In this document: piece after piece, positions 1 to 9,845 of the stretch | Position numbering within the stretch: position 1 is the first letter of the stretch | How the letters are laid out: each line of letters begins with the position of its first letter | Source: Sporosarcina sp. E16_8 | GTDB lineage: Bacteria > Bacillota > Bacilli > Bacillales_A > Planococcaceae | Direction: 5' to 3' | DNA: 64,000 nt | Assembly: GCF_017347095.1 (NCBI RefSeq) | Contig: NZ_JADPRZ010000002.1 | Location: 186,001 to 250,000, forward strand | Position numbers and translations under genes: made by a program | Notes under the pieces: generated by a model | Database searches by the model: none | Seen by the model: the letters and a program-made list of their open reading frames with translations, nothing else | Told to the model about the DNA's origin: nothing

Positions 1-64
1 CCAAAACTTTAACATTCAGCTCGTTTACACGGCCGCGCAATCCATCTAAATCATTTTGTCTCAT
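1..64 (-). CDS. aroA: DAHP synthase / chorismate mutase, N-terminal fragment
   Basis: Only the first 21 codons lie in the window and the gene runs off the left edge. The reading MRQNDLDGLRGRVNELNVKV resembles the start of the AroQ-type chorismate mutase domain that precedes DAHP synthase in Bacillus AroA(G), the first step of aromatic amino acid synthesis. A strong GGGGAGGAG ribosome binding site lies 8 bases upstream of the ATG. In B. subtilis aroA is close to ytxG/ytxH, so the context fits. The fragment is too short to be certain of the identity. Confidence 0.6.
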   Translation of the reverse strand, partial: MRQNDLDGLRGRVNELNVKVL

Positions 65-229
65 CTGTCCGTCTCCTCCCCGTATATATAATTCTCTTTC
101 AGTAGAGAAGAATATATGTTACATTTTTGATAATAGACCTAAGTATAAAGAAGACTATTTGAAAAGTCACGTTATTTCTACTTATTCTTTTAAATACAGG
201 ACATTTATCGACAGAAAGGATGAATTATT

Positions 230-2365
230 CTGGCTACTACACTATTTGCACTCGACATTGGGACTCGTTCTGTCGTTGGAATCATCCTTATTGAAGACAA
301 TGGTATTTTTCACGTTGCTGACCTTGTTTCAATTGAACATAAAGAACGTTCAATGATTGACGGACAAATACATAATATTTTAAGTGTTGCAAGCGTCATT
401 TCGGAAATCAAAGAAACACTCGAGAAAAAACATGGTCCTTTGAAACGAGTCAGTGTTGCCGCCGCGGGTCGGGCTTTGAAAACATCGGAAGGTTCAATGG
501 CAATCGACATTTCAGAAAGGTCCCTCATTGCTGTTGAAGACATCAATCATTTGGAACTTGCAGCAGTCCAACAAGCTCAGCAAAAACTGCTGTCCTCCGA
601 TAAGGTGACAAAAGACGATTATTATTATTGTGTCGGTTATTCAGTTCTTTACTATAAACTTGAAGGTGATGAAATAGGCAGCTTGATTGATCAGGCTGGG
701 CGGTCTGCTTCTGTTGATGTCATCGCGACATTCCTTCCTCGAGTCGTCGTCGAATCACTTCTTTCAGCACTAAAACGTGCAGGACTTGAAATGGAAGCAC
801 TGACACTGGAACCGATTGCAGCTATCAACGTCCTTATCCCGCCATCCATGAGACGCCTAAACGTCGCGCTTGTCGATATAGGTGCAGGTACATCGGATAT
901 AGCCATTACCGATAACAACACCGTTGTGGCTTACGGAATGGTACCACTTGCAGGTGATGAAATTACTGAAGCACTCAGCAACCATTATCTCCTTGACTTC
1001 CCACTTGCTGAAACTGCAAAAAGAAGTATCACAACAGAAGATACAATTGTCATGACAGACATTCTAGGCTTTGAAGAAAATGTCGCATCAAGTGATGTGA
1101 CCGCTATTATCAAACCCGCCGTAGACCGACTTGCAAAATCTATTTCGGATGAAATCAAGCGCCTGAACAATGGAGTTTCCCCTAAAGCAGTCATGGTTGT
1201 TGGCGGCGGAAGTTTAACTCCAGGGCTGACAAAAGAAATTAGTATTTGCTTAGGACTACCCGAAAACAGGGTAGGTATTCGTGGGTTGGATGCTCTCTCG
1301 GGAGTTACTATGAAACCTGGAATCGCTTCGTCACCTGAACTCGTCACACCAATAGGTATCGCTATTGCAGCAAGAAGAGCACCGATTCATTATATGTCCG
1401 TGTCCGTAAATGACAAGGTGCTACGACTCTTCGAATTAAAAGAAATGACTGTCAGCGATGCACTCCTTGCAGCAAACATTAAAGCACGCCAACTATATGG
1501 CATGCCCGGACTCGGAATGACAATAACAGTAAATGACAACGATATCATAATACCCGGCGAACACGGTACACCCTCAACAATCCTATTGAACGGGGTAAAA
1601 GCAAGTACAAAAGACTCCATCAAAAACGGCGATACAATCGACTTACTTCCCGGCAGTGATGGTACTAACGCAACAGCCGCTGTACGTGACCTTGTTGAGG
1701 ATATGAAGGCCATCAGTGCTACGATGGATGGAGTTACCGTGCAATTGGAACCCCTAATTCACATTAATGGAAGTCTAAAAAATAGTGATACGTTGATCCG
1801 AGACCGTGATAAAATCACAGTTTCACATGCCAGAACAGTTGCAACAGCGTTTGAAAAAGCACATCGAAATGACCTTTTATATGGTAGTACCTTCACTGTA
1901 TCCGTTAATCAAAATAAGGTCACTTTGAAAAAAAAGAACATTGAGTTCTTCATCATGGGAACTTCAGTGCAACCTTCACACATACTGAAAAATGGAGACC
2001 TAATTACAACCCAAAAACCACCCTTCCCTACCATAGAAGAAGTTATAGCGGAGATTGGTAAAAAGGCATTCGATATAATAACGGTTCAATTTAATGATGA
2101 AACTATTACAATTCGAAAACCACGACTTAGACTTACACTAAATGGCCATGATGAGAAAGTATCCACCATTGTAAAACCTGGTGACCGCCTTGATTTCGTA
2201 GCACTAAGTGAAAGTCCTATTACTTTCGGCGACATCTTTGCGTTTACAGATTATAGTTTACCCGAAAGCACATCAAGTAATTATAAATTGCTTCGAAACG
2301 GTACACCCATCGGATTCAACGATGCTATTTTCGGCGGCGACAGACTTGAAATTAGTTTTATGTAA
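230..2365 (+). CDS. FtsA-like actin-fold ATPase with repeated C-terminal region; non-canonical start
   Basis: Cell division FtsA / actin-fold family protein, about 711 residues. FALDIGTRSVVG near residues 5-16 is the phosphate-1 loop, VALVDIGAGTSDIAI near 212-226 the phosphate-2 loop, and VVGGGSLTPGL near 324-334 the adenosine loop. After about residue 390 comes a long extension holding five spaced copies of an xNGx(10-12)GDxI pattern. The conserved N-terminus is in frame only from position 224. There is no ATG, GTG or TTG between the in-frame TGA at 221 and the ATG at 353, which lies about 41 codons inside the domain. AAAGGA at 215-220 is well spaced for CTG at 230 (ATT at 227 is the alternative), so CTG is proposed. 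Membrane anchor and partners are not evident. It stands alone, followed by a repeat and a terminator. Confidence 0.75.
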   Translation: MATTLFALDIGTRSVVGIILIEDNGIFHVADLVSIEHKERSMIDGQIHNILSVASVISEIKETLEKKHGPLKRVSVAAAGRALKTSEGSMAIDISERSLIAVEDINHLELAAVQQAQQKLLSSDKVTKDDYYYCVGYSVLYYKLEGDEIGSLIDQAGRSASVDVIATFLPRVVVESLLSALKRAGLEMEALTLEPIAAINVLIPPSMRRLNVALVDIGAGTSDIAITDNNTVVAYGMVPLAGDEITEALSNHYLLDFPLAETAKRSITTEDTIVMTDILGFEENVASSDVTAIIKPAVDRLAKSISDEIKRLNNGVSPKAVMVVGGGSLTPGLTKEISICLGLPENRVGIRGLDALSGVTMKPGIASSPELVTPIGIAIAARRAPIHYMSVSVNDKVLRLFELKEMTVSDALLAANIKARQLYGMPGLGMTITVNDNDIIIPGEHGTPSTILLNGVKASTKDSIKNGDTIDLLPGSDGTNATAAVRDLVEDMKAISATMDGVTVQLEPLIHINGSLKNSDTLIRDRDKITVSHARTVATAFEKAHRNDLLYGSTFTVSVNQNKVTLKKKNIEFFIMGTSVQPSHILKNGDLITTQKPPFPTIEEVIAEIGKKAFDIITVQFNDETITIRKPRLRLTLNGHDEKVSTIVKPGDRLDFVALSESPITFGDIFAFTDYSLPESTSSNYKLLRNGTPIGFNDAIFGGDRLEISFM

Positions 2366-2366
2366 G

Positions 2367-2570
2367 TAAAGCGGAAGCGACTCGGTAGACCCGAAAAGCG
2401 CTGGCCGACTAAATTCGCCACGTCCTGTGGCAACGTCGGCACTAGTACGTCCTGTACGTCGGAGGTCTTGAAGATAAAGGCGTACTTTGCCTTTTCTGCA
2501 AGATCGCAGAGACTCAAGGGGCTGGCGTCTGAACATCGATCCAGGTACAAAACGTTATACTTTCTTACTT
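2367..2570. repeat. Dispersed hairpin repeat, family 1, copy 1
   Basis: Intergenic sequence made of successive short hairpins. It opens with AAAGCGGAAGCG, ends with GGGGCTGGCGTCTG and then a TTATACTTTCTTA tail. The same edges and tail recur at 9846-10007, and the edges recur at 18313-18374. Internal hairpin module GCCACGTCCTGTGGCAAC at 2417-2434 is shared with the family 2 copy at 25859-25876. Short minus-strand ORFs across it are judged spurious. Confidence 0.6.
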
Positions 2571-2572
2571 AA

Positions 2573-2610
2573 AAAAGTCCATCTACTCAAATTTGAGTAG
2601 ATGGACTTTT
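2573..2610. terminator. Bidirectional terminator between the ftsA-like gene and ytxH
   Basis: Perfect inverted repeat with arms AAAAGTCCATCTACTCAAA and its complement. It has A-runs on the left and T-runs on the right, so it can serve both convergent genes. Confidence 0.85.
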
Positions 2611-2619
2611 AACATTTTT

Positions 2620-3336
2620 TCATTTTTCAAGAATGTCTGACACGTAGTTCTGGTTAGTTGTTTTATCTTTACCAAGGTTCTCACTGTTACCGTAAGAGAC
2701 ATCACTATTGCCAGTTGTAGCTTCCTCGGCATTATTAGCTTTTCCCACAACTGCTTTTTTTATTGCTTCAGCAGTTGCTGTCACACTTTCCTCTCCAGCT
2801 TCAACTGAATTTTCAATTTTAGATTTTGCTGTATCAATAAAATCAATAGACTCTTCACCTTCAGAAGATGCTGTTCCATCATCCATCGGCATAGATGTTT
2901 TTGATTTCATCGATTTCACTTTATCGACAAATTGTCCAGATTGTTCTTGGATTGTTTTCGATAGTTCACCCGTTTTCTCTTTTGCGACCGAAGTTAACTC
3001 TGTTGCTTTTTCCTTTGCAACAGAACTGATTTCAATACTTTTATCTTTCAGATGAGTTGCTTGAGTCGTAAGATTTCCACGCATTTCACTACCCGTTTTT
3101 GGTGCCAAGAATAGTGCTGCAGCTGCTCCGATAACTCCTCCGACAAGTGCACCCACTAAGAAGCTTCCAGCTCCTGAACTTTCATTTTCATCATAGAAAG
3201 AATCTGTATAGTCCTTGTTATAATCATAATTTGCCGGTAGGTATGATGGTTGACCATATGCATTTTCATAACCTTGGCCACCCTGATTGTATTGTGGGTC
3301 ATTATTAGTTGATTTCACTTTGTTTTCTTCACTCAT
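2620..3336 (-). CDS. ytxH: YtxH-like general stress protein
   Basis: Predicted 238-residue YtxH-domain protein. An acidic, Tyr/Asn-rich N-terminus is followed by a Gly/Ala-rich membrane segment (residues about 59-78, ending FLAPKTG). A long amphipathic region with KEKATELTSVAKEKTGEL-type heptads follows, as in LEA-like stress proteins. The family is about 150 residues in Bacillus, so this one has an extended tail. The ATG at 3336 has AGGAGG 8 bases upstream; an in-frame TTG two codons earlier is too close to that site. It follows ytxG on the same strand, as in the B. subtilis sigma-B-controlled ytxGHJ group. Its molecular role is unknown. Confidence 0.8.
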   Translation of the reverse strand: MSEENKVKSTNNDPQYNQGGQGYENAYGQPSYLPANYDYNKDYTDSFYDENESSGAGSFLVGALVGGVIGAAAALFLAPKTGSEMRGNLTTQATHLKDKSIEISSVAKEKATELTSVAKEKTGELSKTIQEQSGQFVDKVKSMKSKTSMPMDDGTASSEGEESIDFIDTAKSKIENSVEAGEESVTATAEAIKKAVVGKANNAEEATTGNSDVSYGNSENLGKDKTTNQNYVSDILEK

Positions 3337-3486
3337 ATCCAATTCCTCCTATTTTTAAAACTATATATTTATATGTTGAAATAATAAATCCCACTGTACC
3401 GTTTCGGTGCTAGGGAATCCCTCTCACTCGGTTTATATAGGTATTCTCATCTTACACTTATACACTCTGTATTTGGGTCCTATTTA

Positions 3487-3978
3487 TTAGCCTTTATTCG
3501 GGCTAGGCAATCTCTTTTGGCCCGGTACCGGCTTATAAGCAGTCCAGCCTTTCATGTTTGTCTTACCTGTCTTCCGTTCCTTTACCTTGCTCATAATGTC
3601 TATAACCACATTGCTCCATTGAACAATTTGTGCAATCTTGTCACTGTTCCGTTCTGCTTCTGTAGCGATATTGCTGGAAACTCTTCGAACAGAGGAATTG
3701 AGTACTGTGACAGACTCCCCGACGCCTTTCACAGCATCGACGACAGTGTTCAGTTTTTCGGCTTTCTGCTGAATGTCTTCGGCAAGTTGATTTGTTTTAT
3801 GAAGAAGTTCTGTTGTTTCCGTTGTTACCCCTTCAAGTTGAGTTGTCAGCCCTTCCATTGTTCCAGAAACACTTTGTAATGTGTTCTTCAATGAAGATAG
3901 GGTTTTCGCCAAACTAATGCATAAAATCAAAAATGCGATTGCAGCGACAATTGCCGCTATGTACAGTAAATTTTCCAC
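3487..3978 (-). CDS. ytxG: DUF948 membrane-anchored coiled-coil protein YtxG
   Basis: 163 residues. One N-terminal membrane segment (residues about 3-25) is followed by a long Thr/Glu/Leu-rich coiled coil (about 26-125) and a basic tail ending in LPSPNKG. This is the DUF948 / YtxG architecture. Start is GTG with GGAGG seven bases upstream. A sigma-B-like promoter precedes it and ytxH follows. Membrane-associated, stress induced in B. subtilis; biochemical function unknown. Confidence 0.85.
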   Translation of the reverse strand: MENLLYIAAIVAAIAFLILCISLAKTLSSLKNTLQSVSGTMEGLTTQLEGVTTETTELLHKTNQLAEDIQQKAEKLNTVVDAVKGVGESVTVLNSSVRRVSSNIATEAERNSDKIAQIVQWSNVVIDIMSKVKERKTGKTNMKGWTAYKPVPGQKRLPSPNKG

Positions 3979-4013
3979 GGTACTGCCTCCTTCAAATACT
4001 CATATAACATTGT

Positions 4014-4039
4014 CTACCCTTGTAAAGGATAAAATAAAC
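4014..4039 (-). promoter_or_regulatory. Candidate sigma-B promoter of ytxG
   Basis: On the minus strand GTTTAT (4039-4034), 14 bases, then GGGTAG (4019-4014). This is close to the sigma-B consensus GTTTAA-N12/15-GGGTAT. It sits 36 bases before the GTG start of ytxG. B. subtilis ytxG is known to be sigma-B dependent, which supports the reading. Confidence 0.6.
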
Positions 4040-4139
4040 GTTATACCTCTTTATTACTTCTTCGACATTACTCTTCATTTTCCTTCATGAAACTAGAAAT
4101 CATTTTATTTTACAGGGTAACTGGTTCATTCCCAAACGA

Positions 4140-4198
4140 AAAAACAGCTGGCCCTGGATCAAGATGATTCTGCCCTGTCCAGGGTCAAGCTGTTTTTA
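4140..4198 (-). terminator. Terminator downstream of murC
   Basis: Inverted repeat AAAACAGCTGGCCCTGGA ... TCCAGGGTCAAGCTGTTTTT with one bulge. Reading on the minus strand it is followed by a T-run. Confidence 0.7.
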
Positions 4199-4265
4199 AT
4201 TGAAATATAGATGTTGAAATAAAAAACTTCAGTGATTCTACACACTCAACATATAGATTGCTCTG

Positions 4266-5579
4266 TTAAACTGTTTCTTCTCTTTCAAGATAAGACTTGA
4301 ATGCGCTCATGTATTTCTGAACATCGCCTGCACCCATGAAGAGGTATACTGCATCTCCATGAGATTCAAGTGATTCATTATCATCAAGATCAAGATGCTT
4401 TGCACCTGGAATTTTATTAATAAGATCATTAATCGTTAAATTACCTACCTTTTCACGTGCAGACCCAAATATATCGCATAAATAGACATGGCCAGCAGTT
4501 GAAAGACTTTCTGCAAATTCATCTAAAAGAGCAGCGGTCCTCGTAAATGTATGCGGTTGGAATATCGCAACAATTTCACGGTTAGGGTATTTCTGTTGCG
4601 CTGTTTGCAGTGTTGCCTGGATTTCAGTAGGGTGATGGGCATAATCATCCACAATAATCCGATTCGCTATCTCCATTACCGTGAAACGTCTTTTAACACC
4701 ATGAAATGTCGACAGTCTTTCTTGGATAGTAGATGCTTTTACTCCTTCATAATGACAGAGCACAATCACACCTAAGGAATTCAAGATTGCATGATCCCCG
4801 GCCAACGGTATTGTAAAATTATGATAAAATTCGTTCCTTACAAAAACATCGAAGGATGAACCTTCCATCGTTTTGACAATATTTTTCGCAGCAAAATCAT
4901 TCGATTCTTCAAATCCGTAATAGAGCACTGGTACATTAGCCTGAATTTTTTGCAAGTGTCTATCATCACCACATGCAATTAGTGCTTTCTTCACTCGCAG
5001 TGCCATTTCACCAAATGCGTCCATCACATCCGCAAGATCCTTAAAGTAATCCGGATGATCAAAATCGATATTCGTCATAATCGCATAGTCGGGTTCGTAT
5101 GCCAGGAAATGCCGTTTATATTCGCAAGCTTCGAAAACAAAGTACTCGCTATCTGCAGGACCACTCCCCGTGCCATCTCCAATTAAATATGAAGTTGGTG
5201 AATGGCCTGATAGTACATGAGCAAGCAAGCCAGTAGTCGACGTTTTACCGTGTGAACCTGTAACTCCGACAGATATGAAATTCTCCATATACTTCCCTAA
5301 AAAATCATGGTATCGAATAATTTCGAGGCCAAGTTCCTTAGCCCTTATAAGTTCTGGGTGACTATCAGGAAAAGCATTTCCTGCGATAACTGTCATGCCT
5401 GATTTAATATTGTTTTCATCAAATTTCAAGACAGTTATGTTTCTTTCGTGGAGCGGATCTTCTGTGAAGAACCATTTCTCCACGTCTGAACCTTGTACTT
5501 CATTCTCAGAATCGTGAAGTATTTGGGCGAGCGAACTCATTCCAGCGCCCTTAATGCCAGTAAAATGGAAAAACGTCAT
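4266..5579 (-). CDS. murC: UDP-N-acetylmuramate--L-alanine ligase
   Basis: Cytoplasmic Mur ligase that adds L-Ala to UDP-MurNAc in peptidoglycan precursor synthesis, ATP dependent. The 437-residue product is close to the B. subtilis length. [14 protein letters not shown] (residues about 5-18) is the UDP-binding Rossmann start. [13 protein letters not shown] (about 105-117) is the ATP P-loop, and [10 protein letters not shown] is a conserved central/C-terminal motif. ATG at 5579 is preferred over in-frame upstream starts because GGGAGG lies seven bases before it and homologues begin here. It lies downstream of sftA, as in Bacillus. Confidence 0.95.
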   Translation of the reverse strand: MTFFHFTGIKGAGMSSLAQILHDSENEVQGSDVEKWFFTEDPLHERNITVLKFDENNIKSGMTVIAGNAFPDSHPELIRAKELGLEIIRYHDFLGKYMENFISVGVTGSHGKTSTTGLLAHVLSGHSPTSYLIGDGTGSGPADSEYFVFEACEYKRHFLAYEPDYAIMTNIDFDHPDYFKDLADVMDAFGEMALRVKKALIACGDDRHLQKIQANVPVLYYGFEESNDFAAKNIVKTMEGSSFDVFVRNEFYHNFTIPLAGDHAILNSLGVIVLCHYEGVKASTIQERLSTFHGVKRRFTVMEIANRIIVDDYAHHPTEIQATLQTAQQKYPNREIVAIFQPHTFTRTAALLDEFAESLSTAGHVYLCDIFGSAREKVGNLTINDLINKIPGAKHLDLDDNESLESHGDAVYLFMGAGDVQKYMSAFKSYLEREETV

Positions 5580-5692
5580 AATGCAACCTCCCGGGATCAT
5601 TTCTGTTCCCATTAATTAAATATAAATCATTTATTCCCTATACACTTATCATTTTAGTATATTAATTTAAAGCCTGCATTGCAATGCCCTTA

Positions 5693-8290
5693 CTACTCCA
5701 TACGATCTGTAAGTCGATCGAGATCACTTTCCGTCAAAAAGACATCTCGCGCCTTACTCCCTCGCGGCCCTGAGATGAATCCACTCTTTTCCATCCGGTC
5801 CATTAGTTTGGCGGCCCGATTGTATCCGATACTGAAATTACGTTGTAACAGAGACGTTGATGCACTGCCTGTTTCATGGATAAAGAGACAAGCCTCTTCA
5901 AAAAGTGGATCAGCTCCTTCTTCTTCGATACTGCTTGCAAGAAGGTCTTCTTGGCCAAATAAATAATCAGGTGTTGCCTCATTCCGAACGTGTTCTATTA
6001 TACGCTCTATTTCCTCATCCGTGACAAATGTACCTTGCAGTCGGACACCAGAAGATTGTCCATTTCCAATGTAAAGCATGTCACCTTTGCCAAGTAACCT
6101 TTCTGCTCCAGGGGAATCGATTATTGTTCTAGAATCGATTTGTGATGAAACCGAAAATGCGATTCTTGTTGGGATATTTGCTTTGATCGTACCTGTAATA
6201 ACATCGACAGAAGGACGCTGCGTCGCGATGATCAAGTGAATACCGCAAGCACGTGCTTTTTGCGCAATTCGACTAATTGATACTTCGACATCTGCCGGCG
6301 CCATCATCATTAAATCGGCAAGTTCGTCAATGACAATTAGAAGATAAGGCATCTTCAAAGAGAATCGACGACTTTCTACAACCGCCTTATTGTAACGCTC
6401 GATATCCCTAACACCTGCATGAGCAAGCAGCTCGTAACGTCGTTCCATTTCCGCCACTGCCCATTTTAATGCAGCAGTTGCAGCTTTGACATCCGTAATC
6501 ACAGGACTGATTAGATGTGGAATGCCATTGAATGGTGCAAGTTCAACCATTTTAGGGTCAATCAGCATCATTTTCAAGTCCGTTGGTGTAGCTTTGTAAA
6601 GCAAGCTGACCAAAATCGAGTTAATGCAGACGGATTTACCAGAACCTGTAGCCCCAGCAATCATACCGTGTGGCATCTTGCGAAGGTCTAAGGTTACTGG
6701 TGTTCCAGTCAGGCTTAATCCAAGCACAGCTTCAAGCGGCGACGTCGAAGCCCTGAACTGCTCCGTTGCAATAACTTCGGATATCCGAACAGGTCTTGTC
6801 TTCCGATTCGGGATTTCAATTCCAATGGAACTTCTTCCAGGAATAGGTGCTTGGATACGAATATCTTCGGCTGCCAGTGCCAACTTCAAGTCATCTGTTA
6901 AATTACGTACTTTACTCACTTTAGTCCCTACCCCGACAGTCAGTTCAAAACGAGTGACAGTCGGACCTTGCATTGCTTCAATAACGGTCGCTTTAACAGC
7001 AAAATGCGACAGCGCTTCCTCAAGCTTTTCAGATTGCGATTCCAGCCACTCTGTATCTTCGATTTGAGATTCGGGTGGAATCAGATAATCCAGTGATGGG
7101 AATGCATAATAGGGTTCCTCCTCCTCTTCCTCTATGGTTTCGACGGCTATTTCTTTAGACTCTACCAAAGCTTCTTCTCGGACGTGGACCAATGGTTTCG
7201 TACTTATCGACTCAGAGATAGTTACTTTTTCGTTTTCATTTGGGACTTGCAAAATTGAAGGTATTACTGCTTTCAGCTTTTCTTTATCGGACTTCAACAT
7301 TAGTACATTGAATGGAACAGTCCGTTCTTTTCTAGTTTCCTGAATCTGTTCTTCTACCAATTCAGGAATCTCAGGAGAAGGCTCATCATCTGCTTCTGCC
7401 TCAGCATCAGGTAACGCATCCTCAGTATGTTCCACAATATCCAAAATAATTCCCTTAAAGTCATCTTCAACCACTAATGATTCGATTGTAGAGATTTCAT
7501 CCTCAGAAGGCTCTAAAGCTTCCGGCACGACCACCGTCTCTTCGTCCTCAATTACTGTTGATTCGATTTCGTAGACTTCAACTTTTGGAGGTTCTATCTC
7601 ACTAGAAGTAACTTCACTGCTGTCATTTCCAACTACAAAGTCTTCGTTCAAAATTGATATGCTAATCGTTTTTTCGTTTTCATAAGGAACTTCATCCGGC
7701 TGTGTCAGCTGTTGTTCTGTGACAACTTCCTTATCTTCCCGTGGTTGTAACATTACTTCTTCTACTTTCGAAGGTGTCATTGCTTCTCTTCTTGGGTTAA
7801 TAAATCCATGCACAGGTGAAGGTACTTCGGTCGGTGTAAATGGTTTACTGGAACGTTTTTGTACCGACACATTCACTTTCGGCGGAAGTTCCTCCTGAAG
7901 TACCTTTTTTGTGGAGGAGAAAGAACTTTTTCCCCCTTTCTCTTCTACGCCATATTTTTGTAATGATTCAGCCCTGAAGATATTGACTGTTCTGTTGTCA
8001 CTTGGCCATTTAACATTTTCTGAAAGTGGTTTCGTTTCATAATTATCGAACACATCTTCATTTTTGGTTGTTTTTTTTGGAGTATCAACTTTAGTAACAG
8101 GTTCATCGTCCCAACCATAAATTTCTGCATCTGAGATAATTGGAAAGCGAAATGATGTACTGTTCTTTGTTTCATTTTTATTTAATGATTCGTCAATTTC
8201 ATTTTCTGGTTCTTCGTATTCTAGCTCCACTTTATTGTTGTCTTCATCCGGTCCAAATAACCGGCCTACTATTGTTTTAAACCAACTCAA
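5693..8290 (-). CDS. sftA: DNA translocase SftA (soluble FtsK/SpoIIIE family)
   Basis: ATP-driven DNA pump that clears chromosome DNA from the closing septum. No membrane segments are seen, which separates SftA from SpoIIIE. Residues 1 to about 420 are acidic, low complexity linker. The motor follows with Walker A GATGSGKS near 544 and Walker B LLIVIDELAD near 648. A C-terminal winged-helix gamma domain (about 800-865, ending near LTDRME) would read KOPS-like polarity signals. The proposed TTG at 8290 gives MSWFKTIVG, like B. subtilis MSW. ATG at 8308 and GTG at 8315-8317 are possible alternatives with weak ribosome sites. It sits between ytpR and murC. Confidence 0.9.
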   Translation of the reverse strand: MSWFKTIVGRLFGPDEDNNKVELEYEEPENEIDESLNKNETKNSTSFRFPIISDAEIYGWDDEPVTKVDTPKKTTKNEDVFDNYETKPLSENVKWPSDNRTVNIFRAESLQKYGVEEKGGKSSFSSTKKVLQEELPPKVNVSVQKRSSKPFTPTEVPSPVHGFINPRREAMTPSKVEEVMLQPREDKEVVTEQQLTQPDEVPYENEKTISISILNEDFVVGNDSSEVTSSEIEPPKVEVYEIESTVIEDEETVVVPEALEPSEDEISTIESLVVEDDFKGIILDIVEHTEDALPDAEAEADDEPSPEIPELVEEQIQETRKERTVPFNVLMLKSDKEKLKAVIPSILQVPNENEKVTISESISTKPLVHVREEALVESKEIAVETIEEEEEEPYYAFPSLDYLIPPESQIEDTEWLESQSEKLEEALSHFAVKATVIEAMQGPTVTRFELTVGVGTKVSKVRNLTDDLKLALAAEDIRIQAPIPGRSSIGIEIPNRKTRPVRISEVIATEQFRASTSPLEAVLGLSLTGTPVTLDLRKMPHGMIAGATGSGKSVCINSILVSLLYKATPTDLKMMLIDPKMVELAPFNGIPHLISPVITDVKAATAALKWAVAEMERRYELLAHAGVRDIERYNKAVVESRRFSLKMPYLLIVIDELADLMMMAPADVEVSISRIAQKARACGIHLIIATQRPSVDVITGTIKANIPTRIAFSVSSQIDSRTIIDSPGAERLLGKGDMLYIGNGQSSGVRLQGTFVTDEEIERIIEHVRNEATPDYLFGQEDLLASSIEEEGADPLFEEACLFIHETGSASTSLLQRNFSIGYNRAAKLMDRMEKSGFISGPRGSKARDVFLTESDLDRLTDRME

Positions 8291-8367
8291 GACTATCACT
8301 CTTTTCATGTCAATCACTCTATTTTAACAGTACTGACACGACAAAATCAAATCAATTTATAAAATCA

Positions 8368-8395
8368 AAAGAACGTACCATGCCGGTACGTTCTT
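8368..8395 (-). terminator. Terminator downstream of ytpR
   Basis: AAAGAACGTACC / GGTACGTTCTTT hairpin with a five-base loop just after the ytpR stop, followed on the minus strand by a T-rich stretch. Confidence 0.8.
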
Positions 8396-8402
8396 TGTGC
8401 TC

Positions 8403-9008
8403 TTATTTATTGAAAGTTTCTCCAGTAACAGCGTTGTTGTCTAGTACTAAAATCCCTTTTTCTTCGGGTGCGTCAGGCAGACCAAGTTCTTTAGCCGAGC
8501 AAATCATTCCAGCCGATGGAACTCCACGCAATTCTGCATCACGTATGATCATACCGGATGGCATAACAGCTCCAACTTTCGCAACAACAACCTTCTGCCC
8601 CGCATCCACGTTCGGTGCACCACAGACAATTTGGACTTCTTCACTGCCGACATCTACTGTACAAACACTTAACTTATCAGCATTCGGATGCTTTTCCTTT
8701 GTCAAAATATGCCCTACAACAAACTTAGGTGTGAAATCTACGTCCAGTTTAATTTCTACGCCATTCTTCAGAAGTGCGTTTTGCAATTGACTCGCCACAG
8801 CTTCAGTCAACTCAACTTCCCCGACCGCTTCATTTTTCACATAAGATGATGCATTGAATAGGTTAAATGCAGTTAATTCTCCAGTAACCTCGTCATGGAT
8901 TAACGTAACATCCCCTTGTGATTTCGTTGCAACGGCTTCTGGACGTGTAAGTGCAAGCTGCACAAGCAACACATCTCCAACACCATTTAAGTTATAAAAT
9001 ATATTCAC
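8403..9008 (-). CDS. ytpR: tRNA-binding domain protein YtpR
   Basis: 201 residues. The C-terminal half (about 95-200) is an EMAP/Arc1p OB-fold tRNA-binding domain, as in the N-terminus of bacterial Phe[29 protein letters not shown] and [19 protein letters not shown]. The N-terminal DUF4479 half is specific to YtpR. Its ATG overlaps the ytpQ stop by four bases (ATGA), so translation is probably coupled. Specific substrate unknown. Confidence 0.9.
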   Translation of the reverse strand: MNIFYNLNGVGDVLLVQLALTRPEAVATKSQGDVTLIHDEVTGELTAFNLFNASSYVKNEAVGEVELTEAVASQLQNALLKNGVEIKLDVDFTPKFVVGHILTKEKHPNADKLSVCTVDVGSEEVQIVCGAPNVDAGQKVVVAKVGAVMPSGMIIRDAELRGVPSAGMICSAKELGLPDAPEEKGILVLDNNAVTGETFNK

Positions 9009-9823
9009 TTTTTCTTTCCTTCCCTTCTTGCCAAACGATTTTTAGCCATGATGAAAATTGGTTCAAGTTTTCCATCTTCATAGATGAATGACAGTGACGT
9101 AACCGGCACAGTACCAGTTGTAAAGAAATGCATAGCCATTTGCGCGAGTACATCATACCCCGTATCGTTCCGGATATCACCAATTATAAGCACATCTTGG
9201 TGTGGGACAGAAACAGTCATATGACCCTCGATTTTAGCTTCCATCTCTTTCAGAAATGCACTGTTCAATATTCTGCTAGCATCATAACCATCGTTATTAT
9301 TGATGAAGTAATAGATATTACCTGAGACTTCATCCTTCTTCATCGCAGTCGGTAACGCTCTTACACGGAATAATGCAGACTCTGTTATCTCCGTTTCAGA
9401 CATAGAAAGGGACTCCAGCATACTTTCATCAATTAACCGGTAGGTCGTTCCAAGATCAAGTGCATAATAGATACACGTTTCAGCCGTATGTTCTTTCATA
9501 AGGAAACGGTGTCCCACTGCAGATTCCTTCGGAAATGATGAAGACCTGATTACAGGATAAATAATCGTACTATCTGAGAATCCAATTGATTGCTCTTTTT
9601 CCATTGCTTTAAAGGTCTCACCGATTGTATAAACTATTTCTTTTATTGCTGCCTCTTTTTTCTGTTCATATTTCACAAGAATTTCCGGAAGCGAAATATC
9701 CATCCCTTTTTTTAGAACCGAATGCTCTAGACGAACCTTATCCGTTTTCCGGTCAAACCGCCACTTGAAATGTTCAGATGGAAGATGCTCTTTTAATAGT
9801 TCAACAAGCTGTGCAGAATTCAT
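9005..9823 (-). CDS. ytpQ: DUF1444 family protein YtpQ
   Basis: 272 residues, soluble. Conserved features of DUF1444/YtpQ include the start [13 protein letters not shown] and the C-terminal [24 protein letters not shown] at 9823 with GGAGG ten bases before it. Overlaps ytpR by four bases. Function unknown in all members. Confidence 0.85.
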   Translation of the reverse strand: MNSAQLVELLKEHLPSEHFKWRFDRKTDKVRLEHSVLKKGMDISLPEILVKYEQKKEAAIKEIVYTIGETFKAMEKEQSIGFSDSTIIYPVIRSSSFPKESAVGHRFLMKEHTAETCIYYALDLGTTYRLIDESMLESLSMSETEITESALFRVRALPTAMKKDEVSGNIYYFINNNDGYDASRILNSAFLKEMEAKIEGHMTVSVPHQDVLIIGDIRNDTGYDVLAQMAMHFFTTGTVPVTSLSFIYEDGKLEPIFIMAKNRLARREGKKK

Positions 9824-9845
9824 CTACTAATTTCCTCCATTCATA

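Noticed and set aside
220..222. ATG just after AAAGG as start of the FtsA-like gene
   Set aside because: It is in a different frame from the conserved domain and would need a frameshift.
2273..2550. Minus-strand ORFs of 87 and 89 codons
   Set aside because: They run through the dispersed repeat and into the end of the FtsA-like gene, with no ribosome site or family.
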